Assembly (NCBI RefSeq): GCF_052088025.1
Contig: NZ_JBQCYD010000008.1
Coordinates: 1 to 64,000, forward strand
Origin: Anaeromonas sp052088025
Lineage (GTDB): Bacteria > Bacillota > Clostridia > Tissierellales > SIT17
Direction of reading: 5' to 3'
DNA length: 64,000 nucleotides
Below, piece by piece: positions 59,921 to 64,000 of this stretch; position 1 is the first letter of the stretch, and the number at the start of each line of letters is the position of its first letter. The notes under the pieces were generated by a model. The model worked only from the letters and a program-made list of their open reading frames with translations, was not told where the DNA came from and searched no databases. Both the position numbers and the translations under genes were made by a program.

Positions 59921-61228
59921 TTATTCAAATACCTTTTGACCATCTACTTCAGTTTCAAGAGCTGTTAAAGCTTTTTCAACTAATGCTCTTCTTATTTGTT
60001 TTTCATCCCCACCATCTAAAGATGGATCTCCTAATGGATGAGGTATTGCAATTGTTGGAACTATTCTATTAGCACCAACTGTAAGAGATATAGGAACTAC
60101 AGTACACATATGAACTACTGGTAGTCCTGCTCTTTCAATTTCTTTTACCATCGTTGCACCGCAACGTGTACAGGTACCTCAAGTAGAAGTTAATATAACT
60201 GCATCTACTCCATCAGCTAAAAGCTCTTTTGAAAATTCTTCTGCAAAAGCTTTAGATGATGCTACAGCTGTACCATTACCTGTTGTAGTATAGAAATATC
60301 TATGAAGCTCTCCGATTTTTCCTTCCTTTTCTAAATCTCTTAATACATCTACAGGAAGTACTCTATCAGCATTTTCATTAGCATAAACTGGATCATATCC
60401 ACCATGAGCTGTCTCATATGTTTCACAAGTTAAATCATTTACACCATCAATATCATATTTACCATATTTAGATGCACTTGAAGATTCTATATGATCAGGA
60501 TTTCCTTTAGGAACTATTCCTCCAGATGTTACTAATGCTATTTTTGCTTTAGTTATATCTTTTATAGCAGGATTTGGTTCAACTCTATCAAAAGTTGGCA
60601 TAGGATATTCTGTTTCAAATTTTTTACCACTCAACTTTTTGATAAGCATATCAACAGCTCTTTTTGAACCTCTTTCATCTGCGAAGTAATTTTTTCTGAT
60701 TCCTCTTGGCATATATCCTTCTTCTTTTGGAGAACCAATTTCTTCTCCTTTAGCTAGTTTAAGTGCTAGAGGTGCCATAGATTTTATAGCTTTTCTCATT
60801 CCTGCTGCACTAGGTTTAGTTTCAACGATATATATATCTTTTTTAAACATATCTGCACCAGGATTTTCTTCATACATTCCAGTTAATACGGGGATATTTA
60901 ATTCTTCTTTTACAGCAGTAGTAATTGTACCACATGCTACCCCATATCTTCCTGCATTGAATGCAGGGCCTGCAATGAATAAATCTGGGTCATATTTTTT
61001 CACCATGTCTAATACTTCAGATTTTGCTTCATCTAAATTTTCATTGAAATATGAGTCACCACATATTATAGTAGCTACTATTTCAGCTTCATCACCAAGT
61101 TTTTTAGCAAGTTCCATACCTGGTCCTACTACTTCTTCTCTTACTTCTGGTTTATAATCTGCTTTTTCTTCACCACCTATACCAGCAAAAAACTGGTTAA
61201 TGTAATGAACTACTTTTATTTTACTCAT
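59921..61228 (-). CDS. grdB: Glycine reductase component B gamma subunit, selenoprotein GrdB
   Basis: 435-residue selenoprotein subunit of the glycine-specific protein B, which forms the Schiff base and transfers the carboxymethyl group to GrdA. An in-frame TGA at 60179-60181 (codon 350) must be read as selenocysteine: both flanks are GrdB-like (VDAVILTST before, GTCTRCGATMVKEIERAG after), giving the redox motif U-x-x-C-x-x-C. Sec350 is the position I recall for characterised GrdB. A SECIS-like hairpin follows the codon. KVVHYINQFFAGIGGEEKAD is the family N-terminus. Without Sec decoding it appears as two genes (60179-61228 and 59921-60151). Confidence 0.95.
60152..60166 (-). promoter_or_regulatory. 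Bacterial SECIS-like hairpin in grdB
   Basis: 12 nt after the UGA codon the minus-strand RNA forms CGUUGC-GGU-GCAACG; farther out UACC (60173-60176) can pair with GGUA. The GGU apical loop and the 11-12 nt distance from UGA are those of the E. coli fdhF SECIS bound by SelB. Confidence 0.75.
60179..60181 (-). other. Selenocysteine UGA codon of grdB (Sec350)
   Basis: Minus strand ACT-TGA-GGT within continuous GrdB homology, first residue of the U-x-x-C-x-x-C motif. Confidence 0.94.
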
Positions 61229-61263
61229 TATTTCCCCCCTCTCGAATTTTTCGGGTGTTTTTA

Positions 61264-61740
61264 TTAGTCATTAAATTTACAGAATTCTTCTCTTATATCT
61301 TTCATTTCTTCAATGATTTCATCCACTTCAAGAACCATTTCCATCATACCAATTTGGTCTTCGTATGCTTCTTCGTCAACCTCACCTTTAAATTCTGGTT
61401 CTACTGCGTGATAAACTCTAAGTCCTAACTGGACTCCTGCTAATGGACCTGCAAATGTAGGGTCTCCAGCTGTTACAGTTTCTGCAGCTAATCCTGCAGA
61501 TTCTGCTTCAGCAGCACCTAAAACTACGATTACATTTTCTGCACCGTGTTTATCAGTGATATCTTTAACCCTCTTTTGGTTTTCTAAGTCCATTGCTCCT
61601 GCCGCCGTTCAGACAAAACACTCAGTTGATGAAAATACTACTTCTGCTTCTGTTGATTTTAAACATTCTTCCATAGCTGGACCAGGTATACCATCTCTGT
61701 CCCCTATGATAATAACTTTTTTGCCATCATATAAGCTCAT
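61264..61740 (-). CDS. grdA: Glycine reductase component A, selenoprotein GrdA
   Basis: 158-residue selenoprotein A, the common carboxymethyl carrier of glycine, sarcosine and betaine reductases. It begins SLYDGKKVIIIGDRDGIPGP at an ATG (61738-61740) after AAGGATG. The in-frame TGA at 61609-61611 is codon 44, in the context STECFV-U-TAAGAM, exactly the known C-x-x-U redox site of GrdA. A conventional gene caller starts 13 codons or so after the Sec codon at an internal Met (61593) and loses the active site. The remaining 109 residues, including NVIVVLGAAEAESAGLAAETV, match GrdA. It lies between grdE and grdB. Confidence 0.96.
61609..61611 (-). other. Selenocysteine UGA codon of grdA (Sec44)
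   Basis: Minus strand GTC-TGA-ACG in the frame of GrdA; no termination is plausible because GrdA homology is continuous on both sides. A strong SECIS hairpin is less obvious than in grdB. Confidence 0.93.
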
Positions 61741-61776
61741 CTTTAACATCCTTTCACATTAAAATTTTTATTAATA

Positions 61777-63063
61777 CTAATATCCTTTGCTAGTTAATTT
61801 ATTAAATCCTAATTCATTAGTAGCTCCAGTTATTGCTTGTATTTCTACAAATATAGAACCATCTTCACTAAGACTACCATCAAATCCTCCAGCAATATTA
61901 TCTACTACTTCTATATGTCCTATAATTTTATCCATTGGTGGTAATTTAATAGTTTCATTAGCATTTCCACCAGTTACTACAGCATCAGCTTTAGGATCTG
62001 CATCAGCAAGTGATTGACTCGCTCCATCACGTCCTGCATACTCATCTGTAATTATTACAGTATCAATATCTTTATCTTCTATCTTTGTACAGTTCATGAT
62101 TAAATCTGTATCAGGATTACCAAATCCTTCTTGAGAAATTACTACACCATCAACACCAATATATTCAGCTAATTTAGCTGCCCAGTCTGATGATCTTTCT
62201 TTATCTGCAAGATATACATTTTCATTTGTTATAATCATACCAACAAAGTTTATTTCTTTACCATGTTTTTCATATAAATCATGAATCACAGGATTATTTA
62301 AGTGATGATAAGTTGTATTCTTGTCACATGCAGAAACACAGTTACCACTAATTATTGCTCCATCCATTATTTCAGTTGGATAAATCATAGTAGGTAAAGT
62401 TTTCTTTGCATCTACTCCATAAACATAGGTATCATGCATAAGTCCTTGACTTTGTAACATTTGTACATATGCAACTTTTGGTAGGTCAGGATATTTTTCC
62501 ACACTTTTTAAAAGTGGTAGAGTTTCATATTCAATAACTTGATCTGGTTCAATATCTTTACCAGCCTCACCTAAATATTTAGATGATTTTAATCCTGCCA
62601 TTCTAAGTGCTTTTTCATGCTCATGTTGTTTTAATCCTTCTTTTACTTCAATAGATACAACAACATTATTCAACTTAGAAAATGGTGTATAATCAGATCC
62701 AGGTCCTTTCATGTCTATTATACCTTCTTGAAAAGCAACTATTTTACCAGTTGTAACAACTGCAGCTCCTTTTAATACATGAGTTCTACCAGAGCCTACT
62801 GTATCAACTTTTGATAATACTCCTGGATAAATTCCTCCAGAACCTTCTACCTTAACCCTAGGTTCAATTACATCCTTAACAGGTGTAATTCTAATGCTTT
62901 CACCTGGTCTAGCCATCTCTATGCTTATATCTATAATATTTTCATCTTCTAATAAAAGATTTTTAAATTCACTTTCATTTACATAAAGTACGCCACTTTC
63001 AACCTTTGTTTCTTCTCCAAATTGGACATCCTTAATATGGATATTACCTAATTCCAGGCGCAT
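61777..63063 (-). CDS. grdE: Glycine reductase component B proprotein GrdE
   Basis: 428-residue proprotein of the glycine-binding alpha and beta subunits of protein B. It is autocatalytically cleaved in front of a cysteine that becomes the pyruvoyl group binding glycine. The site is visible as SGNCVSACDKNTTYHHLNN with Cys242 when the ATG 8 nt after AGGAGG is used; this equals the Cys242 described for E. acidaminophilum. The frame's GTG three codons upstream is rejected for spacing. GrdE (glycine) is preferred over GrdG (sarcosine) or GrdI (betaine) because it lies in the canonical trxB-trxA-grdE-grdA-grdB-grdC-grdD order. Confidence 0.92.
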   Translation of the reverse strand: MRLELGNIHIKDVQFGEETKVESGVLYVNESEFKNLLLEDENIIDISIEMARPGESIRITPVKDVIEPRVKVEGSGGIYPGVLSKVDTVGSGRTHVLKGAAVVTTGKIVAFQEGIIDMKGPGSDYTPFSKLNNVVVSIEVKEGLKQHEHEKALRMAGLKSSKYLGEAGKDIEPDQVIEYETLPLLKSVEKYPDLPKVAYVQMLQSQGLMHDTYVYGVDAKKTLPTMIYPTEIMDGAIISGNCVSACDKNTTYHHLNNPVIHDLYEKHGKEINFVGMIITNENVYLADKERSSDWAAKLAEYIGVDGVVISQEGFGNPDTDLIMNCTKIEDKDIDTVIITDEYAGRDGASQSLADADPKADAVVTGGNANETIKLPPMDKIIGHIEVVDNIAGGFDGSLSEDGSIFVEIQAITGATNELGFNKLTSKGY

Positions 63064-63089
63064 ACATTTCACCTCCTCTTTTTGTTTGG

Positions 63090-63115
63090 CTAAGGTTACT
63101 AAAAAGTAACCTTAG
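63090..63115 (-). promoter_or_regulatory. Intercistronic hairpin between trxA and grdE
   Basis: Perfect 11-bp stem CTAAGGTTACT / AGTAACCTTAG with a four-base loop and no U-run, located between the trxA stop and the grdE ribosome binding site. It may shield the grdE-grdA-grdB mRNA from 3' exonucleases or act in processing. Confidence 0.6.
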
Positions 63116-63120
63116 AAAAT

Positions 63121-63438
63121 TTATATATATTTTTTAATCATATCTTCAATTTTAGCAGGTTTTGCATCTTCTTTAGTAAGCTCATCTACTTTTTCGCCAT
63201 CTTTATAGATAGTGATTGTAGGAAGACCTAATACCTTTTGCTTTATAGCAAGTCTTCTAGCTCCTGATGTATCTAATTTTGTGAATTTGATTTTATCAGC
63301 ATATTTTTCTTCTAATTCCTCAATATGTGGCATAAGTGCCTTGCATGGTTCACAACTCTTACCCCAATAATCTACTAATACATAACCATCTGCTTCTAAT
63401 ACTTCTTCTTCAAATGTTTTCTTATCTACTTCTAACAT
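63121..63438 (-). CDS. trxA: Thioredoxin of the glycine reductase system
   Basis: 105-residue thioredoxin fold with VLVDYWGKSCEPCKALMPHI and the cis-Pro segment LGLPTITIYKDG. The redox motif is S-C-E-P-C rather than the usual W-C-G-P-C. Variant motifs are a recognised trait of thioredoxins dedicated to the amino-acid reductases, which reduce the selenenyl-sulfide of GrdA. Fed by the adjacent trxB. Confidence 0.94.
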   Translation of the reverse strand: MLEVDKKTFEEEVLEADGYVLVDYWGKSCEPCKALMPHIEELEEKYADKIKFTKLDTSGARRLAIKQKVLGLPTITIYKDGEKVDELTKEDAKPAKIEDMIKKYI

Positions 63439-63482
63439 TTTACAACCTCCTTTAAATAAGTTTTTATTTAATAACGAGGATT

Positions 63483-64000
63483 TTATTCCTCAAAATTATC
63501 ACCAATGTATTTTTCAGCTTGAATTGCTGCTATTGCACCATCTGCTGTAGCTGTTACTACTTGTCTAAGAGATTTCTGTCTTATATCTCCTGCAACAAAA
63601 ACTCCATCAATCTTTGTATGCATATTTTCATCACCTAATAAATATCCTGTATCATCCATATCTAGTACACCTTTAAATAAATTACTCTCTGGAATATAAC
63701 CTACTAATACAAATACTCCAAATGTACCATCATCTTCATTTGCAACTATTTCAGTTTCTTCTCCAGTTTTTCTATTTCTTAAAATCATAGATTCAACTAT
63801 TCCATCACCATTTATTTCTTTCACTTCAGAATCCCAAATGAATTCTATTTTATCATTTTTAAATGCTTTTTCTTGAATTGATTTTGCAGCCCTAAGTTCA
63901 TCTCTTCTATGAACAATAGTTACTTTTCTAGCAAATTTTGATATAAATAATCCTTCTTCTACGGCAGTATCTCCTCCACCTATTACATACACATCAAAGT
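63483..64000 (-). CDS. trxB: Thioredoxin reductase (partial, 5' end outside window)
   Basis: The C-terminal 172 or so residues of an NADPH:thioredoxin reductase; the gene continues past the window edge. Visible are the NADPH-binding YVIGGGDTAVEEGLF and VTIVHRRDELRAAKSIQ, and the second FAD motif DGVFVAGDIRQKSLRQVVTATADGAIAA. The CxxC redox motif lies upstream of the window. First known gene of the glycine reductase operon here, 44 nt before trxA. Confidence 0.93.
   Translation of the reverse strand, partial: FDVYVIGGGDTAVEEGLFISKFARKVTIVHRRDELRAAKSIQEKAFKNDKIEFIWDSEVKEINGDGIVESMILRNRKTGEETEIVANEDDGTFGVFVLVGYIPESNLFKGVLDMDDTGYLLGDENMHTKIDGVFVAGDIRQKSLRQVVTATADGAIAAIQAEKYIGDNFEE

Noticed and set aside
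59921..61228. Two adjacent genes separated by a stop codon, suggesting a frameshifted or nonsense-mutated grdB pseudogene
   Set aside because: The TGA is in frame, occurs exactly at the known selenocysteine site of GrdB, and is followed by a SECIS-like hairpin.
63121..63438. Selenocysteine thioredoxin
   Set aside because: The redox site is encoded by two ordinary cysteine codons (S-C-E-P-C), with no in-frame TGA.
1..64000. CRISPR arrays, insertion sequences, prophage genes, rRNA and tRNA genes
   Set aside because: I looked on both strands and found no regularly spaced repeats, transposase- or integrase-like proteins, or tRNA/rRNA signatures; the only structured RNA gene seen is tmRNA.

Overview
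This is a compact, AT-rich chromosomal window from a low-GC, Gram-positive anaerobe. It looks like an amino-acid-fermenting member of the Clostridia/Tissierellia, though the genus cannot be fixed from this sequence. Supporting signs are the selenium-dependent glycine reductase operon, a monomeric [FeFe] hydrogenase, a membrane pyrophosphatase, a clostridial-type T-box, strong AGGAGG ribosome binding sites with frequent TTG starts, and the absence of any visible oxygen-respiration genes. Most genes lie on the minus strand.

Layout. 1-8.5 kb: small alarmone synthetase, T-box-controlled asnS, lipoate ligase lplA, and a complete pyruvate dehydrogenase operon (pdhA-pdhB-pdhC-lpd). 8.5-13 kb: phosphoglucomutase, a UPF0316 membrane protein, and glnA with an ANTAR response regulator; glnA has its own promoter and a terminator-bearing leader. 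13-21 kb: a maltodextrin operon (LacI regulator, binding protein, two permeases, malQ, glgP) with a 22-bp operator. 21-35 kb: mixed transport, stress and envelope genes, a hydrogenase with a Rex-like site, gdhA under a cre site, a 5'-truncated SulP transporter, an unusual tandem gamma-carbonic-anhydrase-like protein, and a decayed YgjP-like peptidase.

35-43 kb: an RNA quality-control cluster (rnr, a short UvrC paralogue, smpB, ssrA), in which the tmRNA gene is interrupted in its T-loop by an apparent 276-nt group I intron. Next to it are a membrane-anchored MurF-like protein with a degraded P-loop, hppA and secG. 43.5-50.6 kb: the lower glycolytic operon cggR-gapA-pgk-tpiA-gpmI-eno with a recognisable CggR operator. 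50.7-57.1 kb: rpoN and a nucleoside ABC importer (bmpA-nupOPQ). 57.1-64 kb: the canonical glycine reductase operon trxB-trxA-grdE-grdA-grdB-grdC-grdD. In-frame UGA selenocysteine codons in grdA (codon 44) and grdB (codon 350) make both genes look truncated or split to ordinary gene callers.

Together the genes describe a cell that ferments amino acids (glycine reductase giving acetyl phosphate; glutamate dehydrogenase), scavenges nucleosides and maltodextrin, runs lower glycolysis into a pyruvate dehydrogenase, and disposes of reductant through hydrogenase. The least expected items are the tmRNA intron, the complementary split of zinc ligands in the tandem carbonic-anhydrase-like protein, and the pseudo-Mur ligase.
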